DNA of 36,284 bases from a virus, in IMG/VR virus record IMGVR_UViG_3300010885_061583, positions 1-36,284 of that record. One strand, given 5' to 3'. Below are positions 14,655-23,164 of the stretch, one piece after another; within the stretch, counting starts at the first letter, position 1; each line of letters starts with the position of its first letter. Both the position numbers and the translations under genes were made by a program. The notes beneath the pieces are model-generated. The model was not told where the DNA came from and made no database searches. It worked only from the letters and a program-made list of their open reading frames with translations.

Positions 14655-15685
14655 TCTCCGGTTACAATCGAAACTTTACCTAAAGCTCTTTCAAAGTTTG
14701 TACATCCTTTATAAGACAGCAATCGAATAATCTTCAAGTAGTTTAACTTCTCTTCAAGCTTACGGAGTAGATCAACGTCCTGAATATTGTAGTCTACAAA
14801 GTTTTCCCAATCAGTTTCAGATAGAGATGAAAGATTCGTAGCGTTAATAGCAAGTTTACCTTCACCAAGTTCATACTCACAGATATAGTTAAGAGAAAAA
14901 GATTCGCGATCTCCTTTAGAATACGTCTTGTAAATTTCCATGTAGTCTAAACAACTAACACCCGAAATATACCAGCGTCCTACCTCTTTACCAAACTTAG
15001 CAAAGTTCTCTCTATAGTGCACCTGGCCAACGGGGGACAACTGCTTAATGAAGTCTTCTCCAAGTAAATTCTTAGCACGATTGATAATATACGGAATATC
15101 AAACTGCTCAGTGTTCCAGCCAGTTAAGATATCAGGTGGATCCTTTTTCCAAAAATTAACAAACCTCTCAAACAACTCACCTTCTGTTTTGCAGCAATAG
15201 TATGTAACATTGTCAAGCTTGGGTTTGTAGTCATCTCTAAGACCCCATGTATGAATTTTATTACTGAGTGTATCAAGCACTGTTATAAGATTCACCGGGT
15301 CTTTGGCGTACTTCGGGATGGGGAACGCACCCGGAGAATACGTCTCAATATCAATAAAAAAAACCTTAAGAGGTAACCTACTAAAGTCTTGATCGTGCAC
15401 TTGCTCTTTAAACCTATCAACAAGGAACTGCTGATCTACGGCCAGATTACCAAACAATCGAGGGTTCTTAGTTTCCTGTACAAACTTAGTACGTTCAAAG
15501 GTATTTCTAAATGTATATTTCTTAAGAGGTGTTTTAAAAATAGAGGTAGCGTCCTTACCGTCTTTGTGCTCTGTAAAGAGATAAGGGGTAAACGGAACTT
15601 CTGTATCAATACGGTGTCCGTCATCAGTCCAAGTCCTTAAAAAGACAGTACCTTCTCGTGGGTTATATGATGCGTTTCTATACAC
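14651..15685 (-). CDS. gp43A: DNA polymerase family B, N-terminal and 3'-5' exonuclease part (gp43A)
   Basis: This 344-residue protein holds the N-terminal and proofreading domains of gp43. Exo I is FIDIETY with D112 and E114, Exo II is GWNTEQFDIPYI with D196, and Exo III is YNIQDVD with Y299 and D303. The exonuclease is therefore intact. It ends with FERALGKVSIVTGE just before TGA. In unsplit relatives this segment continues into the LQAQKQGYIIPTF stretch that begins gp43B, so the break falls in the connecting region without lost sequence. The start is GTG at 15685, 14 nt after the upstream stop; no in-frame ATG lies nearby. The break could be natural or a one-base sequencing deletion. Confidence 0.92.
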   Translation of the reverse strand: MYRNASYNPREGTVFLRTWTDDGHRIDTEVPFTPYLFTEHKDGKDATSIFKTPLKKYTFRNTFERTKFVQETKNPRLFGNLAVDQQFLVDRFKEQVHDQDFSRLPLKVFFIDIETYSPGAFPIPKYAKDPVNLITVLDTLSNKIHTWGLRDDYKPKLDNVTYYCCKTEGELFERFVNFWKKDPPDILTGWNTEQFDIPYIINRAKNLLGEDFIKQLSPVGQVHYRENFAKFGKEVGRWYISGVSCLDYMEIYKTYSKGDRESFSLNYICEYELGEGKLAINATNLSSLSETDWENFVDYNIQDVDLLRKLEEKLNYLKIIRLLSYKGCTNFERALGKVSIVTGE

Positions 15686-15699
15686 TAAGGAATATGATA

Positions 15700-16950
15700 C
15701 TATCTTCCTGGGTTAGTTTCAAGCAAATATTTGCGATCAGGTGAACCTAGCGGGGTAAAATATGCCTCATGATGTTTCATAAGGTTCTTTTCATCCTCTA
15801 GCCAGAAGTTATCGGCATATGCTCTAGACTTCTTACAATAATCGGCATAAACAGACTGATTTTTTGTAGCCGTTTTAATACAATCAATAAACTCGTCTGG
15901 TGTTGAATATTTTAAGAACGCGTCTTTATACGTAACCATATCCGGGCATACACAAGGTATACCTAAAGCAGCGGCTTCGAGAAGTTTAATATTTGATTTA
16001 GCTCTATTGAAGTTGTTATCTTGAAGAGCAGCAAAAGTTAGTTGAGTACCAGAGGTTGCCATAGCTCCAGGAAATTCTGGAAGAGGTACCCATTCATGAA
16101 ATTCAATTTCCCCTCTGTCAATAAATGGCTTAAGAGGTAAAGGATAACAACCATAAAACTTCCATTTAAAATCTTTTCTAGCTTTAATAATAGCTGGTAC
16201 TACCATTTCGAAGTCATCTTTTTGCCCTGTACGGTTTGTTACATCTACGTGAGTACCTGAAGCAAAAATAGAAACAATAGGTTTCTTTTTATTTTTTTCA
16301 AAGTTCTTAACTAAATCGCCGAGATTGTAGTAACGATCAAACCACCATTTAAGGAGATAGTTTGGAATAACTGTAGCTTTTTTAGTACCAGTTTTTTCGT
16401 TAAAGTAGTCCTTCATAAAATCACATGTAACTGTGATCTCATCACACATATCAAGAATTTCTAAAATTGAATTACGAATTTCATCTGCAACGAAAGCGTC
16501 TTTATTGCGATTAAAGTCAGGAATATCTTCTCTAAAAACAATATCGTCAATTTCGTAAATAAGCTTAAAACCTGCTTGTTTAGATATCTCTTTAAGCATC
16601 TTAACAAAGTCTCTTTGAACAGGTGTAGCTTGACGTTGTATCTTAATGGCCCGCACACCTTGATAGAATCTTGGATCAAGAACCATAGTGGTAAGTTCTA
16701 GCATTACTGCTTTTTGATACAGGTTGAGCATTAGATTGGGTGCCATGCAACGATACCAAGAACAGCCTCCGTAATCGGCTAAGTAGTTAATAGCTCTAGG
16801 TAGCCCTTCACCTGGTATCTCAGGTGGAGGTAGACCAGGCCCTTGATTTACTTGAAGAACCTGGGATGTTGTTGGTATAAACGGGGGTAAACCAATAGGT
16901 GCACCCATAAGTTGTGTAATGCCGGATTGCTGGACAATATAGTTTGACAT
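15700..16950 (-). CDS. GT-B glycosyltransferase (GT4-like) between gp46 and gp43
   Basis: This 416-residue protein has a Pro-rich, probably flexible N-terminus (1-50, with LPPFIPTTSQ and GPGLPPPEIPGEG) followed by two Rossmann-like domains. The second contains KPIVSIFASGTHVD near 223-236, a FHEWVPLPEFPG segment at 284-295 and the donor-binding RAKSNIKLLEAAALGIPCVC run at 316-335, which is typical of GT4. FKLIYEIDDIVF at 128-139 is also typical. It would transfer a sugar from a nucleotide donor. It sits alone in the core replication block, 5 nt after gp46 and 14 nt before gp43A, so it is expressed with DNA metabolism genes. The acceptor is unknown; DNA, protein or glycan are all open. Confidence 0.88.
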   Translation of the reverse strand: MSNYIVQQSGITQLMGAPIGLPPFIPTTSQVLQVNQGPGLPPPEIPGEGLPRAINYLADYGGCSWYRCMAPNLMLNLYQKAVMLELTTMVLDPRFYQGVRAIKIQRQATPVQRDFVKMLKEISKQAGFKLIYEIDDIVFREDIPDFNRNKDAFVADEIRNSILEILDMCDEITVTCDFMKDYFNEKTGTKKATVIPNYLLKWWFDRYYNLGDLVKNFEKNKKKPIVSIFASGTHVDVTNRTGQKDDFEMVVPAIIKARKDFKWKFYGCYPLPLKPFIDRGEIEFHEWVPLPEFPGAMATSGTQLTFAALQDNNFNRAKSNIKLLEAAALGIPCVCPDMVTYKDAFLKYSTPDEFIDCIKTATKNQSVYADYCKKSRAYADNFWLEDEKNLMKHHEAYFTPLGSPDRKYLLETNPGR

Positions 16951-16954
16951 GAAG

Positions 16955-18751
16955 TTATGTTAATATATAAGTGAAATTATTACGCTTTTCCAGAAAAACA
17001 GTATTATCAATTTTTTCAGTTATTGCAGTACCACGGTGTGTAATTATATAGCAATTTTCGTTGTACATTTGAGCTCGCTCTCTTAAAACATCTAAAACAA
17101 GCTCTACACCCTTATCATCTAAAGAAGAGTCTAAAAGTTCGTCGTAGAAGATAGTACTAAAATGAACGTCCCCTTGCATACGGCGAATATCTAAGAACGA
17201 GAATAAACAAGCTAAATCAATTCTTTTTCGCTCACCGCCAGAAAAATTAAAATAAGACTTTTGTTCACCTTTTTCATCTGTAATTAACTCGTCAAAATAT
17301 TCATTAAATTGGCATAAACAGTTTGCATGAAGTTTATCGAGATAGTAAGCCATTCTACCATTAAGTACAGCTAAAATCTTCTTGACAATATAAGACTTAA
17401 CACCTTCTTCTGAAACTACAAACCTAACTACTTCAAGAACGGAGCAATCGTGATCTAGTTTTTCTAGTTCTTGTTTACCAATTTTAAGCTTTTCTTCTAA
17501 ATCTTTTACCACTTCTTCTAGTGCTTTATTAGACTCATTTTTAACTTGCTTAATTTCTTTTAAAATACTTTGAATATTTTCTTCAATAAAAGTAATTTTA
17601 GTACCGATATTATTATTACTGTTTATAACATCTCTTATAACATTTTTTTTGTCCTGGATATCTTTAAGTTCTTTTTCTTTTTTAGTTTGATCTATATTGA
17701 TCTTATTAAGAGCTTTTTGAGCTGTATCTAGTTCTTTGTTAAGCTCTTTTAATTTGTTAACAAGTTCTTTTTTGTTAGATTCTTTATGGTTAAGGTCATC
17801 TTTAGAGTACGCTCTTTTACAAGTTGTACAAATGGCTCCTACCTTATCAATTTCTTTTAACTGATCATCAACATGACTAATTTTACTCTTAATATCAGCC
17901 AAGTCGTTATAAGCTGCTTTATAAAGCTCCTGTATTTGCTTTAATTCATTATTAATTTCTTCTTCTTTTGTATTAAGCTTTTCAATAACATCATTGGGGA
18001 GCTGTTTAATTTCTTTTTTAAGATCTTCAATTTTTTGTTTATTTTCTTCGATGCGTTTTACAAGAGCATCAATTTTTTGTCTTTTATTTTCTTCAAAAGC
18101 ATCGAGTTGTTCTTTGTTAAAATTATACCCTTTTTCTATACCTTCTATCTTGGTAAATAAGACTTCATAATCTTTTTTAAGTTCGTTATGTTCTTCTCGA
18201 GCTTTTGATAACATATCTGAAAAGATCTCAAGACTGAGAATGCTTTCAATAAATTTACGCTTATCAACTTTAGACTGTGCCATAAAAGGAACAGTTGTGT
18301 TGATTGTCATAATGACTGAGTTTTGAAAAATCTTGCCGTTCGATAGAACTAATTTTTGAATATACTCGTTTGTTTTTGCCATTGTTGAACGGGTGATATC
18401 TTCTCCGTTTCTTGTCATAAAGCATTTTGTTGGATTAATAGATCTTACAATCTTATATTCTGATTTTCCGTTACCGTTTTCAATAACAAGAGTTAAAATA
18501 ACTTCACATTTTTTCTTAGTAAAAGAATTAACTATTAGGTCTTTACTTAGCTCTCTAATAGTTGTTCCAAAGAGTGCAAAGTAAAGAGCATCAGCAATTG
18601 TAGATTTACCTACACCGTTCTTAGAGTCTTCCTTATCGTAATTAATTCCGGTAATAACATTAACACCAGGTTGAAAATTGATAGTTACTGGTGTCTCTCC
18701 GACAGAAAGAAAGTTCTTGATCGTAAGAGATTTAAAATTTACTAACCGCAC
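16955..18751 (-). CDS. gp46: Recombination endonuclease subunit gp46 (Rad50/SbcC-like ATPase)
   Basis: Gp46 is the ATPase partner of gp47 in the complex that resects DNA ends for T4-type recombination-dependent replication. The 598 residues have Walker A SKNGVGKST at 43-51 and long coiled coils on both sides of a zinc hook C308-T-T-C311. The ABC signature FSGGERKR is at 503-510 and Walker B FYDELLDSSLD at 535-545. Length and architecture match T4 gp46 (560). The start is GTG at 18751; no better ATG is in frame. In T4 the gp47 gene lies close by upstream; here about 15 kb of glycan genes intervene. A 64-nt gap with a TATAAATT element at 18790-18797 precedes the gene and may carry its own promoter. 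Confidence 0.95.
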   Translation of the reverse strand: MRLVNFKSLTIKNFLSVGETPVTINFQPGVNVITGINYDKEDSKNGVGKSTIADALYFALFGTTIRELSKDLIVNSFTKKKCEVILTLVIENGNGKSEYKIVRSINPTKCFMTRNGEDITRSTMAKTNEYIQKLVLSNGKIFQNSVIMTINTTVPFMAQSKVDKRKFIESILSLEIFSDMLSKAREEHNELKKDYEVLFTKIEGIEKGYNFNKEQLDAFEENKRQKIDALVKRIEENKQKIEDLKKEIKQLPNDVIEKLNTKEEEINNELKQIQELYKAAYNDLADIKSKISHVDDQLKEIDKVGAICTTCKRAYSKDDLNHKESNKKELVNKLKELNKELDTAQKALNKINIDQTKKEKELKDIQDKKNVIRDVINSNNNIGTKITFIEENIQSILKEIKQVKNESNKALEEVVKDLEEKLKIGKQELEKLDHDCSVLEVVRFVVSEEGVKSYIVKKILAVLNGRMAYYLDKLHANCLCQFNEYFDELITDEKGEQKSYFNFSGGERKRIDLACLFSFLDIRRMQGDVHFSTIFYDELLDSSLDDKGVELVLDVLRERAQMYNENCYIITHRGTAITEKIDNTVFLEKRNNFTYILT

Positions 18752-18815
18752 TTCTATGAGTATAGTGGGTTTAAAGGTTAAATCAAATTAATTTATAGCT
18801 ATTGTATGTTGCTAA

Positions 18816-20390
18816 TTAAAGAATATTAAGAGTACTCTCAAAATATTCTTTCCAATAGTTATATGTCTGATAATCATCCGGTGTACCCCAACAAATATAA
18901 TTAGAGACTTCAAAAACTTTTATATTAAGGCCTATTTTAATACATTGATTAATTACATCATCAACATAATATTCGCCGTTAGTTGTAATATTTTCATTGT
19001 AATTTTTAAATAATCCTTCAGAAAAATATTTTGCCTTCCTAAAAAACATAGTACCAATAATAGCATGAGTCTTAAGAGGATCTTTCCCTACAAACTTCTT
19101 GCACGATACATTCGTTACATTATTAAATTCATCAACTTGTAGCCACGAATACATACCCGGGTTAACTTTACTGGTCTGATTATTTCTAAACGACCATACA
19201 ATTACATCAACCGTTTCATTATCTACTAGCTGCTGATATGCTACTTCATCATACGTTACTCCATTATCACACGCGGAGATTTGAATCGGTGTATTACTAT
19301 CTATATTAGCTTTACTAATACCTAATTCACATGTACATGCTTGACCTGAAGTTGTTTCATTAATTTCAATAATAAGTGTATTTGTAAAATTATTATGCAA
19401 TTCCTCTCTTAAATTATACCCATTTAAATGATCTTTAAGACAAATAAACACTGATGAAGAGCATTTTGGTAAGCAGTTAACAGCTTGTACAATCATAGGT
19501 AAACCATCAACATCTAATAATGGTTTTGGTTTTTTATAATTTTGTTTTGAAAAACGACTACCTCGCCCAGCCATCGGTAAAATCAGTACAGTACCGGTAG
19601 GGTTTATGGCTTTTTTTTTCTTGGTATATTTTTCTTTAAAATATTTGAGCCATGATTGAAATACTTCTAAATCATATGGTGTACCCCACTGTAACATTTT
19701 TTGAATTTCAAAAATGCCTACATTTAAACCATCGCGTACAAGTAAATTATAAACTAAACTTACATAATACTCTCCATTTAAACTTAGCCCCTTATCCATC
19801 GCCTCCTTAAAATATTTCTTAAGCATGCTTCCACTCTTAAAATAATAGGTTCCGTTGGATGCATACTCACTCATTTTATCTGCAGTGAATGGTTCTTTTT
19901 CTTTAATTTGAATTAATACTTTGTTTTCTTCTTTGCAAAAAGCGTAGTTATCACTTCCAAGCATATGTGGATGAAATCCTGTATAACACGGTATCATGCC
20001 GTCGTAGTTTTTTACTGCAGATAAAAATTTCTCAAAATCCCAGACAGTCCCGTAGTCGCAATAACTTACAATAATCTCGGCTGTATTATCAATATAATCT
20101 CTTACTTGGTAAATAGCATCAACTGGGCCTTTTCGGTTCTCAGTTGATACTTTTACGATTGTACAGTCTGGCATAATTTCCCGTAATTTAGCTTCAATAT
20201 CATTGTTTTTAATATGCTCTTCATTGCATATAAATAAAACGCTATTAACACCAGGAAATAAATTTACTACATAATCAATAATCGGTTTATTGTTAATTTT
20301 TATGAGTGGTTTCGGGTCAGTGTAACCGGCTTCAATAAAACGCTTACCTATACCTGACATGGGTATTACTAGTTGTATATTTCTCGACAT
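18816..20390 (-). CDS. Tandem sugar-nucleotidyltransferase (two NTP-transferase domains)
   Basis: The 524 residues contain two copies of the sugar-phosphate nucleotidyltransferase fold. Domain 1 begins with IPMSGIGKRFIEAGYTDPKP at 9-28. Domain 2 begins with LPMAGRGSRFSKQNYKKPKP at 271-290. Both carry the G-x-G-x-R-F nucleotide loop and a Pro-Lys-Pro that contacts the base. Each has an acidic motif (SYCDYGTVWD and SACDNGVTYD), a NGEYYV segment and a closing WGTP-D motif. The duplication is therefore complete and both halves look active. The enzyme would make one or two NDP-sugars for the island's glycosyltransferases. Sugar and nucleotide are not readable. It starts 59 nt from the divergent TylF-like gene, so the gap holds divergent promoters. 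Confidence 0.88.
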   Translation of the reverse strand: MSRNIQLVIPMSGIGKRFIEAGYTDPKPLIKINNKPIIDYVVNLFPGVNSVLFICNEEHIKNNDIEAKLREIMPDCTIVKVSTENRKGPVDAIYQVRDYIDNTAEIIVSYCDYGTVWDFEKFLSAVKNYDGMIPCYTGFHPHMLGSDNYAFCKEENKVLIQIKEKEPFTADKMSEYASNGTYYFKSGSMLKKYFKEAMDKGLSLNGEYYVSLVYNLLVRDGLNVGIFEIQKMLQWGTPYDLEVFQSWLKYFKEKYTKKKKAINPTGTVLILPMAGRGSRFSKQNYKKPKPLLDVDGLPMIVQAVNCLPKCSSSVFICLKDHLNGYNLREELHNNFTNTLIIEINETTSGQACTCELGISKANIDSNTPIQISACDNGVTYDEVAYQQLVDNETVDVIVWSFRNNQTSKVNPGMYSWLQVDEFNNVTNVSCKKFVGKDPLKTHAIIGTMFFRKAKYFSEGLFKNYNENITTNGEYYVDDVINQCIKIGLNIKVFEVSNYICWGTPDDYQTYNYWKEYFESTLNIL

Positions 20391-20436
20391 CTTTTATAAG
20401 AGTAATTTAAATTAGTGTATAATCCACTGAAAGTAT

Positions 20437-20444
20437 TATAAATA
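20437..20444 (+). promoter_or_regulatory. T4-type late promoter before the TylF-like gene
   Basis: TATAAATA on the plus strand is an exact match to the T4 late consensus. It is in the 59-nt divergent gap, 5 nt before the ATG at 20450. A start about 6 nt after the motif would give an almost leaderless mRNA. It is the only candidate on the plus strand and drives the only plus-strand gene. Confidence 0.5.
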
Positions 20445-20449
20445 AGTGT

Positions 20450-21091
20450 ATGAGTTTAGAATCTATTATACACAAACAGCGCTACGACGTAGTTCAACAT
20501 AATGTTGACTTTTTAAATAATAAACTATATCTTGAATTTGGTACACATCATGGCGCATCTATGCTTGAGTATTATAGTCTATATAAGGAGTTCGATATAA
20601 AATCTTTTTTTTATGGATTCGATTCATTTCAAGGATTACCGCCCGAGCCAACTGATACTTTAAGTCATAAAGTATGGGAACCAGGTGATTTTAGTACAAA
20701 TAGTAATATTAACCCTGAACTTCTTAACAAACCAGGGTTAAAAATTGTTGATGGTTGGTTCTGTGATACACTAACCGATGATATTGCAAAAGAATTTGGG
20801 GATTCTAAAATTGGATTATTACATATTGATTGTGATATATATACTTCTACAATGCAAGTATTAGAGTTTATTGTAAAAAATAAATTACTAGTAGATGGCT
20901 CTATTGTAGTTTACGATGATTGGGGTGGTTGGCGTCAGGCAGGGTTAACAGAAGATCAACAGTATGATATAGGCGAAGGCCGTGCACATCGTGAGATTTG
21001 TGAGAAATATAATTTAAACTTTGAATTAATTAATAAGGTTGTACCTGCAACAGATTTCTACGAAATTGCGACATTTATATACAGAGCTTAA
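20450..21091 (+). CDS. TylF/MycF-like O-methyltransferase (macrocin O-methyltransferase family)
   Basis: This 213-residue protein is the only plus-strand gene. It matches the TylF family of metal-dependent sugar O-methyltransferases. The SAM loop YLEFGTHHGASM is at 27-38, and a GFDSFQGLP motif at 56-64 is typical of the family. LLHIDCDIYTSTM at 123-135 gives the acidic metal site and VVYDDWGGW at 153-161 gives the paired Asp. Family members methylate sugars on macrolides; related enzymes in capsule loci methylate polysaccharide sugars. It lies convergent to the class II aldolase, sharing a TTAA stop overlap, and is fronted by an exact late promoter motif. Reverse orientation inside an otherwise uniform cluster suggests it arrived or is regulated separately. 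Confidence 0.9.
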   Translation: MSLESIIHKQRYDVVQHNVDFLNNKLYLEFGTHHGASMLEYYSLYKEFDIKSFFYGFDSFQGLPPEPTDTLSHKVWEPGDFSTNSNINPELLNKPGLKIVDGWFCDTLTDDIAKEFGDSKIGLLHIDCDIYTSTMQVLEFIVKNKLLVDGSIVVYDDWGGWRQAGLTEDQQYDIGEGRAHREICEKYNLNFELINKVVPATDFYEIATFIYRA

Positions 21092-21744
21092 ACTAATATA
21101 GACTGTCTATATATTTCTTTTTGATCGGTTTTAATAGTCTGAACACTCAAAGAGTCTAGGCTATTTGTTTTTACGAGTAATTTTGTACCTAAAAAAATTT
21201 CTGCTGATTTTTCACATATTTCACTTGCAAATATACATTGTTTATATGAGTTAGCAGCGCATATTATACCGTGATTTTCTAACAAGATTACTTTTGGAAA
21301 ATGCTGTTCAATTTCTATAAAATTTGTAACGCTATATTTAATTCGGTTAAGTAAGTCATCTCCTGGCATTGCGTACGGCACTATACAAGATCTCTCACCA
21401 TTATATACTACTTGATCGGGAAATAATCTTATTTGAGCAAATTCTTTAACAAAATCTGAACATAATATCTTTAATGTGTTTGTAGGATGAGTGTGAGCAA
21501 TAAAATTAATGGAAGGGTGTTCATATAGCCATGCGTGAAACCCTGTCTCTATACTTGGCTGTTTATCACTACTATCAATTTTTTGGCCTCTATTATCACA
21601 TAGTACAATATCATTAATTGTAAGTACTCTCATATCAGATCCACTAGCTTTAATCGCGAATCCGCTATTTGTTCTTTCTGATACATTTCCTTCAGCCCCT
21701 ACTACAAGCCTTGAAACGCTAGATGCTAGCTTTATTAAATTCAT
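21088..21744 (-). CDS. Class II aldolase/adducin-family enzyme
   Basis: The 218 residues fit the class II aldolase fold, whose members cleave or epimerise sugar phosphates (for example L-fuculose-1-phosphate aldolase). The motif GNVS is at 19-22, IKASGSD at 31-37 and SIETGFHAWLY at 64-74. Zinc ligands are H84 and H86 in HTHP and H158 in ENHG. All zinc-binding residues are present, so it should be active. It lies last in the HAD-GDPD-GT61 run, 2 nt from the upstream gene, and shares the stop tetranucleotide TTAA with the convergent TylF-like gene. A role in making or salvaging a deoxysugar precursor is inferred; the substrate is not readable. Confidence 0.9.
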   Translation of the reverse strand: MNLIKLASSVSRLVVGAEGNVSERTNSGFAIKASGSDMRVLTINDIVLCDNRGQKIDSSDKQPSIETGFHAWLYEHPSINFIAHTHPTNTLKILCSDFVKEFAQIRLFPDQVVYNGERSCIVPYAMPGDDLLNRIKYSVTNFIEIEQHFPKVILLENHGIICAANSYKQCIFASEICEKSAEIFLGTKLLVKTNSLDSLSVQTIKTDQKEIYRQSILV

Positions 21745-21746
21745 TA

Positions 21747-22724
21747 TTAAATGGTAGCACCTGTTAATTCAGTATCAACTATTTGATATGTGAATTTAGC
21801 ATTCTTAAATTGATTGATAATTTTTCCATTATTAACAAGATGGTTATATTCCCCAATAAATTCAGAACCTACTATATAAACAATTACTTCTTTACACTTA
21901 CCTGATATATAAATAAAATTTTTCATGAACGTGGATCCCCATGAGCATATTAATTTTTCGCAATTACTAATCATTTTAATTAGTTGAACCTCATTAAGCT
22001 CAGAAGGTTCAACTAACTGTAAATTATGTTTATTGCAGAAGTTACGTGCTGTATCAATACTAATTGCTCCCATTGAGGAAGATATACAAGACCCGTAATG
22101 TTTTAAAATAGCTATATTTGTTACATTATCGTTAATATTATATTCATCCGGAAGAGTATAATCAAATATATACTGCTGCAGGATTTCTGATACACTATCC
22201 CGTATTGATGTACTCTCAAAATAGCTATGTAAAGTATTAGGTATTATGGTAATACTACGAAATTTGTAAATAATATCATGTTCAAGAAATATAATTTTTG
22301 TCTTTATAACACCGATTTGCTGAAAGTGTTTGATAATATCATGCATACCTTTTTGCGATCCTTGGTATAATGCTATTGTTTTACCCTCATATATATTAAG
22401 ATGATTAATATAATTCGTTAGTATACTAAGTATTCCTGCATATCCATGAATAGATGCAGGAAAAGCAGTTATAAACGGTATAATGTCTTCATCAATAAAT
22501 TCTGCGCGTTGGTTATTTTGTTTAATATAATTTGAAATCGGTCCCGCATCTTGATAACTTCCATCACCTATTAGGTACAACCAATCATTCGAATGCTGTA
22601 TAGTGTCGTAACTATCTGTAACACCTAAACACGCATATCCTTTTCTCACACAGCTATAATTTATAAAAAAGAAAGCATTATTGTGAGGTAATAGCTCAAT
22701 ATAATCTGTTGTGTTGTTGCTCAC
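21747..22724 (-). CDS. GT61-like glycosyltransferase, second copy in the island
   Basis: This 325-residue protein starts with GTG at 22724, overlapping the GDPD-like stop as GTGA. Its C-terminal part resembles GT61 (DUF563) enzymes. An IAILKHYGS strand at 204-212, a segment with NLQLVEPSELNEVQLIKMIS at 234-253 and the glycine-serine donor loop LICSWGSTFMKNFIYIS at 258-274 correspond to the 'YVSRR' and 'GAIGGGL' regions of the first copy at 28608. The usual Arg pair of YVSRR is missing (HYGSC instead), so it is divergent. It may be a glycosyltransferase with a different acceptor or an inactive relative. The match is moderately sure. Confidence 0.6.
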   Translation of the reverse strand: MSNNTTDYIELLPHNNAFFFINYSCVRKGYACLGVTDSYDTIQHSNDWLYLIGDGSYQDAGPISNYIKQNNQRAEFIDEDIIPFITAFPASIHGYAGILSILTNYINHLNIYEGKTIALYQGSQKGMHDIIKHFQQIGVIKTKIIFLEHDIIYKFRSITIIPNTLHSYFESTSIRDSVSEILQQYIFDYTLPDEYNINDNVTNIAILKHYGSCISSSMGAISIDTARNFCNKHNLQLVEPSELNEVQLIKMISNCEKLICSWGSTFMKNFIYISGKCKEVIVYIVGSEFIGEYNHLVNNGKIINQFKNAKFTYQIVDTELTGATI

Positions 22725-23164
22725 ACTTTAACATAATCGGTACAGACACCATATACATAGTTAATATGTTTAAACTCTCGCATATCCGACTCTGACAGAA
22801 GTGGAATTATACAGTTAGTATTAAGTGTTGTAGTTAGGTCGTGTACCCATAAATGTCCAGTACTGGTAATAATGTACGGGTCAGCGGTATGACAAAAGTA
22901 TTTTGAACCCACAATCTTTTTTAATTCGTATACTGTTTCAATATTCTTGCAATGAAGCCACAACCTTTCTTTGCGTAAATTGATCCATGTATTAGAAACT
23001 TCGTAATCTGGCGTGTCATGACCGAGCCAAAACTTATTATTTATAAACCTAATATCTATCTCAACATCGTAACCGAGTTGTAGAGCGCAGTCTATGTAGG
23101 ATGGACGATTCTCTTTTGACTCAATAGGGCCTATTATATTTCCTCTATGAGATATAATCTTCAT
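22721..23164 (-). CDS. Compact GDPD-like phosphodiesterase
   Basis: The protein has only 147 residues, against about 240 for usual glycerophosphodiester phosphodiesterases. The N-terminal motifs are intact. HRGN at 6-9 gives the catalytic H6-R7, KENRPSY at 17-23 matches the family 'PENT' motif, and VEIDIRF at 34-40 gives the metal acids E35 and D37. LGHDTP at 47-52 supplies the general-acid H49. The end YGVCTDYVKV matches the family's final 'TDYP'-type strand, so the middle of the barrel is shortened rather than the end lost. It could cleave a phosphodiester in a glycan or lipid. ATGA and GTGA overlaps couple it to the HAD and GT61-like genes. Confidence 0.75.
   Translation of the reverse strand: MKIISHRGNIIGPIESKENRPSYIDCALQLGYDVEIDIRFINNKFWLGHDTPDYEVSNTWINLRKERLWLHCKNIETVYELKKIVGSKYFCHTADPYIITSTGHLWVHDLTTTLNTNCIIPLLSESDMREFKHINYVYGVCTDYVKV

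Noticed and set aside
14640-14660. Programmed ribosomal frameshift joining gp43A and gp43B
   Set aside because: No slippery heptamer or clear downstream stem is visible at the ATGA overlap. Coupled reinitiation or a one-base sequence error explains it more simply.
14395-14730. Plus-strand open frame across the gp43A/gp43B junction
   Set aside because: It is antisense to conserved polymerase sequence with family motifs and no independent evidence of expression was seen.
15389-15640. Overlapping frames on both strands inside gp43A
   Set aside because: The exonuclease motifs establish the gp43A frame; the others show no conserved features.
20391-20449. Sigma70-type promoter in the divergent gap (TATAAT at 20418-20423 plus and 20435-20440 minus)
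   Set aside because: The -10-like hexamers have no matching -35 at proper spacing and are expected by chance in such AT-rich DNA; the TATAAATA element is the stronger candidate.
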